DNA of 64,000 nt, taken from Strongyloides papillosus. Taxonomy: Eukaryota > Nematoda > Chromadorea > Rhabditida > Strongyloididae. The stretch spans positions 124,001 to 188,000 of the forward strand of contig SRSI01000050.1 of NCBI GenBank assembly GCA_005656395.1, in the 5' to 3' direction. The notes beneath the pieces are model-generated. The model was not told the origin of the DNA. It did no database searches and saw only the letters and a program-made list of their open reading frames with translations. Position numbers and translations under genes: made by a program. Numbering within the stretch: the first letter of the stretch is position 1; every line of letters begins with the position of its first letter. Positions 47,061-56,302 of this stretch are shown here, in pieces.

Positions 47061-48476
47061 CTTAAATGTGGTATTTCTGTCATACAATGGAAACATGGAA
47101 AGGCAGTAGGATTACTTTTAAAATTTATTTTTATATATGTTCAATCCATTATTGTAATTTAACTAATAAATACATTTTTAAACTATACATCTTAACAATA
47201 GTCCTTTAAGATATATTTTTTAAAATTATGCCAATTTTAAAGAATGTTAAAAATATAAACAAAGTTAGTGAAATATTTTGAAAACAATTTTTTGTTATAT
47301 TGATCAAGCCATTAGATGGTTGAAAATTACAACATAATAAAGTGGTGTTTAAGACGTGATTCCTAGAGATAAAATATAAGTTATTTTTTATGAAGAAGCT
47401 ATATTTAATTTATATTATTGTAAATATATATTTTTAATACCAATTTTTACAATAAGAAATTGATATATACTCTTAAATCTAATAGGACTTCTTTATTTTA
47501 AATTTTCACAAAATTTTGGTAAACTTCTTCCTTTTTTTAGCATCGTGTATCTTTAGGGGGTTTAATATTACAAGGTAGATTTTTAAAAAATATAGTGAAC
47601 AAACTTTTTAACGCTATATTGTACGACAAAGGATCAGTATTGCGTTAGGGCATTAGCCTTCTAAATTATATAAAATCTCATCCACAGATATGTTAGAAAA
47701 AATAAATTATAAGTAGCAAAGATATTAAAAGTATTTGAAATTTGTAATTGATAATATAAATTAATCATGATTTTATAATTTATGATAAAAAATTTTTTCC
47801 AATAGTATTTAATATAGAAATACCTTGATTTATTAATTGCACACAAAAAAGATGAAAAATATAGAGATTTTTAAAAATTTGAAATACAATAAGTTTTAAA
47901 TTGTTATTTATTTTCGTACTATGTAAATGATAAGATGCATTTTTAGTACGTTCAGCTAATATACGATTTAATTCTTTCTTGTAAAACGCATCTTTTAATT
48001 TTTAAAGGATAAAATATTTTTTAAGCTTTGTCAACGATGCTTTTTAAAGAAAAGTTATGTATATGGTTAAAACTTTTTAAATTCCAGTATCAAAATAGTT
48101 TTTTTGTGATTAAAGTGATTGGCGTAAGAAACAATGAGATTATAATAATATATAATAAATTGTAATATCTGTTAATTTTATTGACTAACCAAAATTTTGA
48201 GTTAGTTAAGATTGTCAATGAATAAAAGACGATTATTTTTTTATCGATAAGTAATGGCTTTTTCTATACGTTTTAAATCCATTATTATAAAAGATGACAT
48301 AGTTTTTATTATATTAATTTAGGAGAAAAAAATCTTTTTTAAATGCTTCTAGTATTATATGAAGTAATATCGTTGTAATCTATATTATATTAACGTGATT
48401 TTAAATATAACGGCTTTATAGTTTTTCTTGGAATTTTTAAAAAGAATATTTATATGATACATTTTTAATTATATTT
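47061..48476. other. 3' flank of MATH-BTB copy 1 and upstream region of copy 2
   Basis: The first about 400 bp match the 3' flanks of copies 2 and 3. From about 47560 the sequence is the displaced upstream region of copy 2, ending at 48476 where the retrotransposon was inserted. Confidence 0.65.
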
Positions 48477-48689
48477 TGTAATCCTGGAGATCCCCTCTGA
48501 TAAGGGGAGATCTCCAGAATCGTGTGTTAGCTATGATAAAACTACTATTATATAAATGTATCTTTTATTATATCAAGAAGAGAGTTAACAAGAAATATAT
48601 GAATGTTAAGAAAGAAGATCATGTATATAAGAGAACATCTCTTATATACATGTGATTTGGGGCGTATCCGACACAGCTGTCGGATAACA
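48477..48689 (-). repeat. 3' LTR of the retrotransposon
   Basis: 213 bp, same as the copy at 56057-56269. It contains three hairpins, including a perfect 15-bp inverted repeat with a 3-nt loop at 48620-48652. Confidence 0.93.
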
Positions 48690-48696
48690 TCCCCTC
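48690..48696 (-). other. Polypurine tract
   Basis: On the coding strand GAGGGGA sits directly against the TG of the 3' LTR, the normal plus-strand primer position. Confidence 0.7.
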
Positions 48697-48887
48697 ATGA
48701 AGCTTTTAACTCCATTAAAAGGTAACAATAGAAAAAAATTAAAGAAATAAATAAGGATGATACAATAAGTAATTTAGGTTATAAGAATGAGATAAAATAT
48801 ATAAGATATAATGAAAAGAAAAAGTAAGAAGAAGAAAAAAATAAAGTAAATTAGAATAAAGTTGCTGCAGCCAATCTTTAAAAAGTT

Positions 48888-50801
48888 TTATTTATTTTTT
48901 CTTGGGCGGCCACGTTTACGAGGTTGTAAAGGTGGTTGTTCAATTGAAGTAGATGTTGAGGGTTGGGGATTTGGTGTGGTAGATTTCTGAAATTCCGATA
49001 AGTTCTTTCTTGGTCTTCCACGACCACGTTTGATAAGGGATGTACCAGGATTAGAAACTATAATTTCTTCAGCATGTGATAGGGTTGGCAAGGCAGCATC
49101 ATTTGTATGTGAAAGAGGTTTTCTTTGAAGTATATTTGGGGCCAATTTCAGCAAGCGGGCATTGCATTTCTCAGGTGTACCAATTAGACGATGGGAGTTG
49201 TTAGTAACTTTGCTAATTAGATAGGAGTCACCATGAAGGTGTTCTATAATCACGTACGGTCCAATAAACTGTTGTTCATTTTTGTGTGCGGCTACGTTCT
49301 TTTTGTAAACAACTGTGCCATTGGCAAGTTTAACATGCATTGTCTCATTGTTTGTGTCATCAGTTGAAGGAGCTATCTGATTTTTGATAAATAGTAACAG
49401 GTCTCTGCGTCCAGAAATTTTGTTACTTGCATAAGATTCATCCACCAAACGATCAACGTTGGATAAAATGTATTCTTTTGGCTTTCCTTCTTGTGTGGTA
49501 GTGTAACTGAAATTATGCGCGTATTGAGTAAAGTTGAGAATTTCTTTTATGTCTTTGTCATTGTATATACGTATAGATTCTCGAATGACGCGATTAAAAC
49601 GTTCCACTATCGCGTTTCCCTGATGATTGTATGCAGAGACGTTGTAGTGAGTTATGTTGTAGGTTTTACAAAAAGAGTTGAATAAATCCGCAACAAAAGC
49701 TGGTCCGTTGTCAGTTTTCAAGGTGTTAGGGAATCCTAACAAAAAGAAAGTTGACTTAAGTGAGTTGATAGTTGCTAATGTTCCCATACTGGTGCAATGA
49801 TGCAGGTGTACAAACTTACTATAATCATCAATGATAACTAAAACATAATTTTGTTCACTGATCACCATATGATCAAGACTTAAAGTATGCCAAGGATATG
49901 GCGGAACTGGTATTGTCTTTTCATTCACTGTAGCTTGCAGTGGGGCCTGAGGTTTATTGAGTATACATTTCTCACAGATTGACCAAGTTTTCTTGATATC
50001 ACTATCCATTGATGGCCAAAGAAAGATATCTTTCACCTTTTGTGTGCCTTTATCAAATCCATCATGTTTGCCTAAAAGAGGGTGCTCATGCCACAAAGAT
50101 AGCAACATAAAGCGAAGTTTCTGAGGTACGTAAATGCGGGTCCTTCCTCTAGAATGTATTTTGCATTCAGGATACATATTTCTTTCTCTATCACTAAGAT
50201 ATTTCGGGAAATGTTTGATGATGAAAGGAAATTGGAGGTAATTGGAAATTTTGGGGAAGACATCTGCATATTCATTAGTAGTAGAAGCAAGTTCTACATT
50301 GAATACACGTCTGCTTAAATAGTCGGCTACCATATTGTTACTTCCTTTGATGTACCTAATATCCAAATTGTAACCCATAATATAGTTCTTGTATCTGTCC
50401 AAAATATTTGAAACATCACGTTTAGTCATCAAGCTAAGGAGACTGCTTTGATCTGTCAGCACTGTAGCTCTTTTACCATATATATATGGATTAAACTGCT
50501 TAAGAGCATAAACCAAACCAAGTGCTTCCAGTTGTACTGGAGCGTACATTATTTCAGCTTTCTTTAATGTTCTAGAGGCAAAGGCTATTGGCCTGTCGTT
50601 TTGAAGTAACGCAGCACCGAGACCTTGCGTAGAAGCGTCTGTCATTATTGTAAACGATGTATGTGAATCCGGTGGCGATAGCGTGCATGCCGTAAGTAGA
50701 GCATGTTTAACTTTTTCAAAAGCTTCTGTATGACGGCTAGTCCAGATGAAATTTTGGGTAGCGTCATAGAGAATACTAGCTAGTTTGCTGTAATTTGGCA
50801 C
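48888..50801 (-). CDS. Retrotransposon RNase H and integrase part of Pol
   Basis: 637-codon frame with no ATG-based start of its own; it continues the RT begun in the upstream frame, one base off. It begins in the RT thumb/connection, then RNase H (TIMTDASTQGLGAAL, FASRTLKKAE, LEALGLVYAL). The integrase has an HHCC zinc region (HPLLGKH ... CEKC) and a catalytic core with Asp in LSLDHM, Asp in LKTDNG and Glu in AIVERFN; the last two are exactly 35 residues apart (D35E). The C-terminal tail has two AT-hook motifs, GRGRPRKN and KRGRPRKN, separated by a Ser/Pro/Thr linker. No chromodomain seen. Confidence 0.9.
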   Translation of the reverse strand: MPNYSKLASILYDATQNFIWTSRHTEAFEKVKHALLTACTLSPPDSHTSFTIMTDASTQGLGAALLQNDRPIAFASRTLKKAEIMYAPVQLEALGLVYALKQFNPYIYGKRATVLTDQSSLLSLMTKRDVSNILDRYKNYIMGYNLDIRYIKGSNNMVADYLSRRVFNVELASTTNEYADVFPKISNYLQFPFIIKHFPKYLSDRERNMYPECKIHSRGRTRIYVPQKLRFMLLSLWHEHPLLGKHDGFDKGTQKVKDIFLWPSMDSDIKKTWSICEKCILNKPQAPLQATVNEKTIPVPPYPWHTLSLDHMVISEQNYVLVIIDDYSKFVHLHHCTSMGTLATINSLKSTFFLLGFPNTLKTDNGPAFVADLFNSFCKTYNITHYNVSAYNHQGNAIVERFNRVIRESIRIYNDKDIKEILNFTQYAHNFSYTTTQEGKPKEYILSNVDRLVDESYASNKISGRRDLLLFIKNQIAPSTDDTNNETMHVKLANGTVVYKKNVAAHKNEQQFIGPYVIIEHLHGDSYLISKVTNNSHRLIGTPEKCNARLLKLAPNILQRKPLSHTNDAALPTLSHAEEIIVSNPGTSLIKRGRGRPRKNLSEFQKSTTPNPQPSTSTSIEQPPLQPRKRGRPRKNK

Positions 50802-50827
50802 GTGTTTTCTGTAATAGTTGGCCGCTC

Positions 50828-53800
50828 CTAAAAAGGAACGGAGTTCTTTTCATTACGTGGGATTGGTTTGTCAGCAAGCGCCTTTGTTTTCTGAGGATTC
50901 GGCTTAACACCATCTCGACTGATAAGAAAGCCAAGGTATTCCAAGGTTGGTTGAAAAAACAGACATTTAGCGAGGGAAAAACGGAGTCCAAGGTTGAGAG
51001 CTTTGTTTAGAGCAGTTTCAATATTGACAAGATGATCGGAAATTGAGATATCAGTTAATAAGATATCGTCCAGGTAAACAAAATTGTTCGCAGTACTGAA
51101 AATAGAGTCCATAACATAGTTAAAGAAATCAGGACTCCCAACTAATCCCATTGGAATCCTTTTATATTGAAAGATTCCAAGATGGGTCGGGAATCCCGTC
51201 AGATAACGGCTTGAGCGGTCTAATGTCAGTTGGTGGAATCCATTCTTCAGATCCAATGAGGTGTAGAAGTTGCGTCCAGCGGCTTTATCAAGAATGCCAT
51301 CAATCCTAGGGATATGATGACTCTGAGGTTGAATTAATTTGTTGATTGCACGAAAGTCAACAACGAATCTCCATTCGTCGTTTTTCTTTTGCACCATATT
51401 AATTCTTGATAAATAGGGAGTACGCGACGGCTCGATCATTCCATGTTTCAGCATGTCATTCACTTGACGTTCCACTTCCATTTCTTTTTCCAGAGTATAA
51501 CGAGGAGCACGAATTGGTTTTGGTATTTCGTGTGGAATGGTTTTCAGTTCCAACGTTTCCGGTCCATTGTAATTACCAGGAATCGAATTGTATTCGAAGA
51601 ACACATCTCTGTGTGACCAAAGAATTTCGCGAAATTGGTGTGCATCCGTGGTATTCATTTTAGAAGAATCGTATTTCACTAGATTTAGAAATTCACTCTT
51701 AGATAATGGATTATGTGGTTTTGTAGACGGATATGGTGGTAACCGTTCTGTCACGTCCGCTTCATCGCTACTGTAACCTTCATTGGTTATGCGTAGTTCC
51801 GTATCTGATATGTTTTCTACCAATGCCACATGTCCAATTGTGGTGCCTTTCTTTAAAAGTACAGGGTTATGGCCTCTGTTGTCAATAAGGAAATTAATTT
51901 TGTCGGATATAATAGGATTGACTTGGGAATAAGTAACTAAAAGATTATTGCCTTTAAAATGCCGTCCTGCTATTGCAAAAACGGTTTGATTATTAAGATG
52001 AGGAGCATTTAATACAATAGGGTTAAGAATATTATGAGTTAAAGGATTTAAAGTTGTGTCATCTTTAAGAGTGACTTTAAAAGTATTATGAAGAGAGAGA
52101 GAATGAGATCCAAGAATGATACGTCCTGAATCCCATTGAATTGTGAGATCACCAATGACCGAGAGGCCTGGCTTTCCCAAGATAAGGTCATGACTAATGT
52201 CAGGACTGACATAGCATGTTATAGGATACAAATGATTAGCAAGATTAAGAGATATAATAATTTTATCTGTAAGAGTTATTTTTGTCCCGTTAGCAGAAGT
52301 CGCAGTAGCATCAGGGCCATTTGACTTCTGTACTAAATGAAGGGGAATTTGTGAAAGAATTCTACTATGTAAAACATTAATCGAAGCGCCTGTATCTACT
52401 AAAGTGAGAACAGGTATTTTATCTATAGAAAGAAGTAGCTTAGGTAATGCTTCATGAAGTATACTATTTACACTATTAGGAATAGGTCCGTCTCCGAACT
52501 TCCAAAGAGATGGAGTCACAGGAGAGACATACTCTGGAATACGGACGGTATGATAATTTATATGTTCTGGTAATGAAGTATTTGTCTTACGGTTTACTTT
52601 TCGTAGTAAACGAGATCCTATAAGGGTACTTATAAAAGTTATCAATGAAGCAATGCTGTTAGGAATGGTTAAAATGGCATCATAAATGTTTAGATGTTTT
52701 ATATTTTCGATAAAAGTTACGAAGTTATTGTATTGAGTACACAGGTCAGAAGTTGAAGTGAATACAGGTGCAGGAGCAGTAGGTCTCAGTTCCAGTAACT
52801 GCTTCAGGCTGAGAATTTCTCTGGATTGATCTCCAATTTTCATAATCAGCAGGTTTTGTTCATCTGTCTCCATGGCTTCACCTTTGACATGGGTGGCAGC
52901 TTTTCTTAATGCTGCAATCTCAGTATCAAATAACTCTTTCATCCGGGCTATTTCATTGTCAGTTTTCTTTGAATATTCTTGTTCGATTCTGCTTTTCTCC
53001 ATACGCCATTCATCAAGATCACTGTATCGTTGTAAACGGCATTTCTCTTGCTCATCTGCAATGGCTTTCGATCTCAATGCTTCATGTTTTTCCAATAACG
53101 AAGTTTCCAATAGTTCTAATGCCAAACTGTGCGTACGTTCCATCTCTAAAATCTTATCCATTTTTTCCTTCGTCAAAGTTGACGTAAGTGTTTTCTGTTG
53201 AGACTGAAGACTAATGGCAACATTCTGTGCACCATCAGCTAGAGTTTTATAACGGCTTAATTGTTCTGAAGTTTTATCAAGGCGTCTCTGGATCTCAGTG
53301 ATTTCTTTATCTTTGTTAGTAACAGTAGCAGAGAGAGTGTCGTAATCAGATCGTAATTGTAGATATTGAGAAGAAAAATCATCAGTGTTCATTTGTTTCG
53401 AATCATCGTTAGCTTGTTTGTTAGACTTATCCATAGTATCTAGTTGGTCACGCAATTCAACAATTGTGGCTTTTAATTCATCTATTTCTTTCTGTGCCTT
53501 CAAGTATTCTGCATCGTTCACCATGTCAGGTCTTTCATATTCGCCATCCATCAAATCAGTCCTTAAGCGTTTCCTTCCAGGTTTCACAGGTGAATCAGGG
53601 ACTAGACGACCTAATGGAACTTGCGTTTCAGAATCGGATGCTGGCGGACAAGAGGCGTTGAACGAGTAGTGGTATGCATAGATAGTAAGAAGTTTCTCCA
53701 CATCACTATCTTCCATCAAGTAAACGTCAGGGTTGAGAAGGAATAGTTCTGTATCTGTCATATTCTGATACACTTTGTATTTACCACAATTAGACATGCC

Positions 53801-55336
53801 AAATTGCTTAACAGATGTTTCCCATAACGGATCACGAGTAGAATCTATAAGAATGTCACCCACAATGTATGCAGGCCGAAAATTTTCAACAACACACACT
53901 TCTTCCATAGCACTTATGTCTACTTTGCTAAAGCTGGAGAATGCGTAATTGAATTGCCTATAGATTAACGGATAGAATGGTGGTTGTTCTGAACATGTCC
54001 AAGCAGAAGAAGAACACAACAAAGCGAAAAGAGTAACGACAGTTAAAGCTACCTTAGGAACATCAAAGAGAGATAATTTACTGGTGATGTCGCTTAGTAA
54101 AGATGATTGTCGTTGTAACTCGGCTTCTACATTATTAATCTTATGGTTGTACTTAGCTTGTTTTCGTTGACGGTTATGATTACGATTACTAGATGTACTA
54201 TTTTTCTGAGGAGCAGGAGAAGAAGAAGAATTAGCATTTTTTTTCAAAAAGGATGGAGTAAAGTTATTCGAATGAGAGTTACCATTTTTATAATTCATAT
54301 GTCGCTTGTCATTAGTATTATTGTGAGAGTTACCATTACGATATGAAGTATCAGTATTATAATTATTTTTTTTGGGTTTTATGTTTTTATTGTCATTTCT
54401 ACTATAAATTGGGGGTTTATTATAACGATTGTTATGGGGTTTACCGAAGAGAGGTACTCGAGGGTGAAGACGTGAAAATCCTTTAAAGTATTCTTGTTTA
54501 AAAGCATGCCATGTTGAATCATGGTCAGGTTGGGGTACAAGTATACGTAGGTTTTCATCTAGACCATCTATGTACTGACGACGGCGTTCATTATTAAGAG
54601 GAGTATTTTGTAACATGTCTATGGAATCCATAGAAATGCCATCTACGCGTGAAACATAATCATCAAATGAGGTACTATAAGTTCCAATAGGAATACCATT
54701 TTGACGAGGGGGGCGAACCGAAGCACCTAAACTAGCCCTGTGGCCATCGGCTTCCATAAGCTCAATAATACCCTTAAAGGTGTTAAGTAAGGTTTGTGGT
54801 TCGGAAGGGTGTCTAGATTGAAGATATTGCTTGTAGTAAGCATTAATTAAACCTCTATCTTTGACAAGTAAAGATGGTACGTAGTACACAGCTAAGTGAT
54901 TTAAAAGATCCTTTCTCGTGTCATTCTTGGCGAGGGAAAGGAGAGCGATATCGAGACGATCTACATATCGTTCAATACCTTGTATGGTGAATTGGTCTAA
55001 AAGAGGAATGATCTTACCTATCTCTCGACGAAAGGATTCATCAAGCTCCTTCTCATATGGTTGGAGTACTAGTTGAAGGTCATTATCATTCAAAAGGGGA
55101 AGCGGGTATTCAGCAAGATATTTGGTTTCATCAAGGCCAAAGTTATTAATAAGCTGCTTAAGAGCCGCAGTTTGAAGAAAACTAACCTGATCTTGTTCCT
55201 CAGGGGAAAGGTGGCTACATGATCGTTGCTTGTCTAACCATTGTGGCTTCATGGCTGTATACGCAGCCACAAAAGCCTGATGGTTAGAGTCTTCTGTTTT
55301 CTTATTAGATGTTCGTTTAAAGAGACGACGTAACAT
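50828..55336 (-). CDS. Retrotransposon Gag-protease-RT polyprotein with membrane and coiled-coil insert
   Basis: 1502-codon frame from the ATG at 55336. Residues about 1-400 are Gag-like: an N-terminal helical part, then a basic Asn/Lys-rich RNA-binding-like region without a CCHC knuckle. About 428-447 is a hydrophobic segment (VALTVVTLFALLC), about 605-845 a long coiled coil with heptads and many Glu/Lys, and about 882-905 a second hydrophobic segment. The retropepsin has LVDTGAS near 979. RT follows at about 1270-1480, with FVYLDDILL near 1420 (YxDD). The frame ends in a stop at 50828-50830 inside the RT C-terminus, after the A-run at 50847-50850. Gag and Pol share one frame without a shift between them. 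Confidence 0.88.
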   Translation of the reverse strand: MLRRLFKRTSNKKTEDSNHQAFVAAYTAMKPQWLDKQRSCSHLSPEEQDQVSFLQTAALKQLINNFGLDETKYLAEYPLPLLNDNDLQLVLQPYEKELDESFRREIGKIIPLLDQFTIQGIERYVDRLDIALLSLAKNDTRKDLLNHLAVYYVPSLLVKDRGLINAYYKQYLQSRHPSEPQTLLNTFKGIIELMEADGHRASLGASVRPPRQNGIPIGTYSTSFDDYVSRVDGISMDSIDMLQNTPLNNERRRQYIDGLDENLRILVPQPDHDSTWHAFKQEYFKGFSRLHPRVPLFGKPHNNRYNKPPIYSRNDNKNIKPKKNNYNTDTSYRNGNSHNNTNDKRHMNYKNGNSHSNNFTPSFLKKNANSSSSPAPQKNSTSSNRNHNRQRKQAKYNHKINNVEAELQRQSSLLSDITSKLSLFDVPKVALTVVTLFALLCSSSAWTCSEQPPFYPLIYRQFNYAFSSFSKVDISAMEEVCVVENFRPAYIVGDILIDSTRDPLWETSVKQFGMSNCGKYKVYQNMTDTELFLLNPDVYLMEDSDVEKLLTIYAYHYSFNASCPPASDSETQVPLGRLVPDSPVKPGRKRLRTDLMDGEYERPDMVNDAEYLKAQKEIDELKATIVELRDQLDTMDKSNKQANDDSKQMNTDDFSSQYLQLRSDYDTLSATVTNKDKEITEIQRRLDKTSEQLSRYKTLADGAQNVAISLQSQQKTLTSTLTKEKMDKILEMERTHSLALELLETSLLEKHEALRSKAIADEQEKCRLQRYSDLDEWRMEKSRIEQEYSKKTDNEIARMKELFDTEIAALRKAATHVKGEAMETDEQNLLIMKIGDQSREILSLKQLLELRPTAPAPVFTSTSDLCTQYNNFVTFIENIKHLNIYDAILTIPNSIASLITFISTLIGSRLLRKVNRKTNTSLPEHINYHTVRIPEYVSPVTPSLWKFGDGPIPNSVNSILHEALPKLLLSIDKIPVLTLVDTGASINVLHSRILSQIPLHLVQKSNGPDATATSANGTKITLTDKIIISLNLANHLYPITCYVSPDISHDLILGKPGLSVIGDLTIQWDSGRIILGSHSLSLHNTFKVTLKDDTTLNPLTHNILNPIVLNAPHLNNQTVFAIAGRHFKGNNLLVTYSQVNPIISDKINFLIDNRGHNPVLLKKGTTIGHVALVENISDTELRITNEGYSSDEADVTERLPPYPSTKPHNPLSKSEFLNLVKYDSSKMNTTDAHQFREILWSHRDVFFEYNSIPGNYNGPETLELKTIPHEIPKPIRAPRYTLEKEMEVERQVNDMLKHGMIEPSRTPYLSRINMVQKKNDEWRFVVDFRAINKLIQPQSHHIPRIDGILDKAAGRNFYTSLDLKNGFHQLTLDRSSRYLTGFPTHLGIFQYKRIPMGLVGSPDFFNYVMDSIFSTANNFVYLDDILLTDISISDHLVNIETALNKALNLGLRFSLAKCLFFQPTLEYLGFLISRDGVKPNPQKTKALADKPIPRNEKNSVPF
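50847..50850 (-). other. Frame break in pol at an A-run
   Basis: The RT reading switches here from the 1502-codon frame to the frame of the 637-codon ORF, a shift of one base. The site is not a standard slippery heptamer and lies within the RT domain, so a one-base loss (in the genome or the assembly) is more likely than programmed frameshifting. Confidence 0.65.
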
Positions 55337-56056
55337 CGCGAATAAGAAATTGAGGAATGATGAGATTTAAGAAAATGATGTAAATTAAAGTAATCTAATG
55401 TAATGTTTATAAAAATGAATCAATGTTATGTTTATAAAAGTAATTCAATGTAATGTTTACAAATGTAAATTCCATGATAAGGAATCAAGTAGATGATCTA
55501 GCAGCGGTACCTTCTATGTTTTGAGAGCTCATGTATATTTATTTAAAAAGAGAAACTAAAGATAATATCAACATTTTAAGAATGTCGAAATGTGCTATGT
55601 CCGCTTAACGTGCAGGCTAGGCTAGATCTCTGCATACATTATTATCCCAAAGGACATGACGGCACCATGAATAGCCTATTCAACGTCATGTATCTGAATA
55701 ATCTGCTAAAACGCCGGCTGTCTAAGCAGTCAGATATATAATGTACGCGGCATACTAATAAAAAAAAAGGTCAAAAATATTGAAAAAGTAAAACTAAAAT
55801 ATAAGGTGATATTGAAAAAAAAGATTAGTATGCCTAAAAAAAAAGAAGAAGGTGTCTATAGCAGAAAGTTAGTTAATAAACTTATTAAATTTTAGATATA
55901 TTGAAGTTAATGTTTAATAAAGTATCACGTAAGAAAAGCTAGAAGACGGCAGCGAGAAGTAGGCCTTTTCCTTAAGATTAAGACAAAGGTTATTTACGAT
56001 TGTAATGAGAACCATGGGGTAAGGGTAATAGAGTTACCACAAAGGTGGAACCTCCA
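55337..56056 (-). other. Retrotransposon 5' leader
   Basis: 720 bp between the 5' LTR and the Gag start. It begins with the primer-binding-like site and holds many short frames. Packaging or internal ribosome entry functions can only be guessed. Confidence 0.6.
56044..56056 (-). other. Probable tRNA primer-binding site
   Basis: On the coding strand TGGAGGTTCCACC lies directly next to the 5' LTR. It starts with TGG, which pairs with the CCA of a tRNA 3' end. The tRNA was not identified. Confidence 0.6.
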
Positions 56057-56269
56057 TGTAATCCTGGAGATCCCCTCTGATAAGGGGAGATCTCCAGAAT
56101 CGTGTGTTAGCTATGATAAAACTACTATTATATAAATGTATCTTTTATTATATCAAGAAGAGAGTTAACAAGAAATATATGAATGTTAAGAAAGAAGATC
56201 ATGTATATAAGAGAACATCTCTTATATACATGTGATTTGGGGCGTATCCGACACAGCTGTCGGATAACA
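56057..56269 (-). repeat. 5' LTR of the retrotransposon
   Basis: 213 bp, identical to 48477-56269's other LTR at 48477-48689. Its right edge lies six bases before the splice-acceptor AG in the MATH-BTB copy 2 leader. The 15-bp perfect hairpin is at 56200-56232. Confidence 0.93.
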
Positions 56270-56302
56270 ATTTTAGAAAGCTCAAAAGACTCAGAGAATC
56301 TA

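Larger units (their letters stand above)
48477..56269 (-). mobile_element. Complete Ty3/gypsy-type LTR retrotransposon, very young
   Basis: 7.79 kb, coding strand minus. Two 213-bp LTRs are identical as far as I can compare them, which implies a recent insertion. LTR ends are TG...CA in either reading. Flanks give a 4-bp duplication ATTT (48473-48476 and 56270-56273; ATTTT if the T is shared). A tRNA-primer-binding-like TGGAGGTTCCACC directly follows the 5' LTR, and a purine tract GAGGGGA directly precedes the 3' LTR. Order of domains is Gag, membrane segment, coiled coil, protease, RT, RNase H, integrase; integrase after RNase H places it in Ty3/gypsy (Metaviridae) rather than copia. Confidence 0.95.

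Noticed and set aside
50840..50860. Programmed -1 frameshift site between RT and RNase H
   Set aside because: No slippery heptamer of the X-XXY-YYZ type and the position is inside the RT domain; a base loss is the simpler explanation.
53385..53669. Plus-strand frames opposite the retroelement polyprotein
   Set aside because: Complementary shadows of the coiled-coil coding region.
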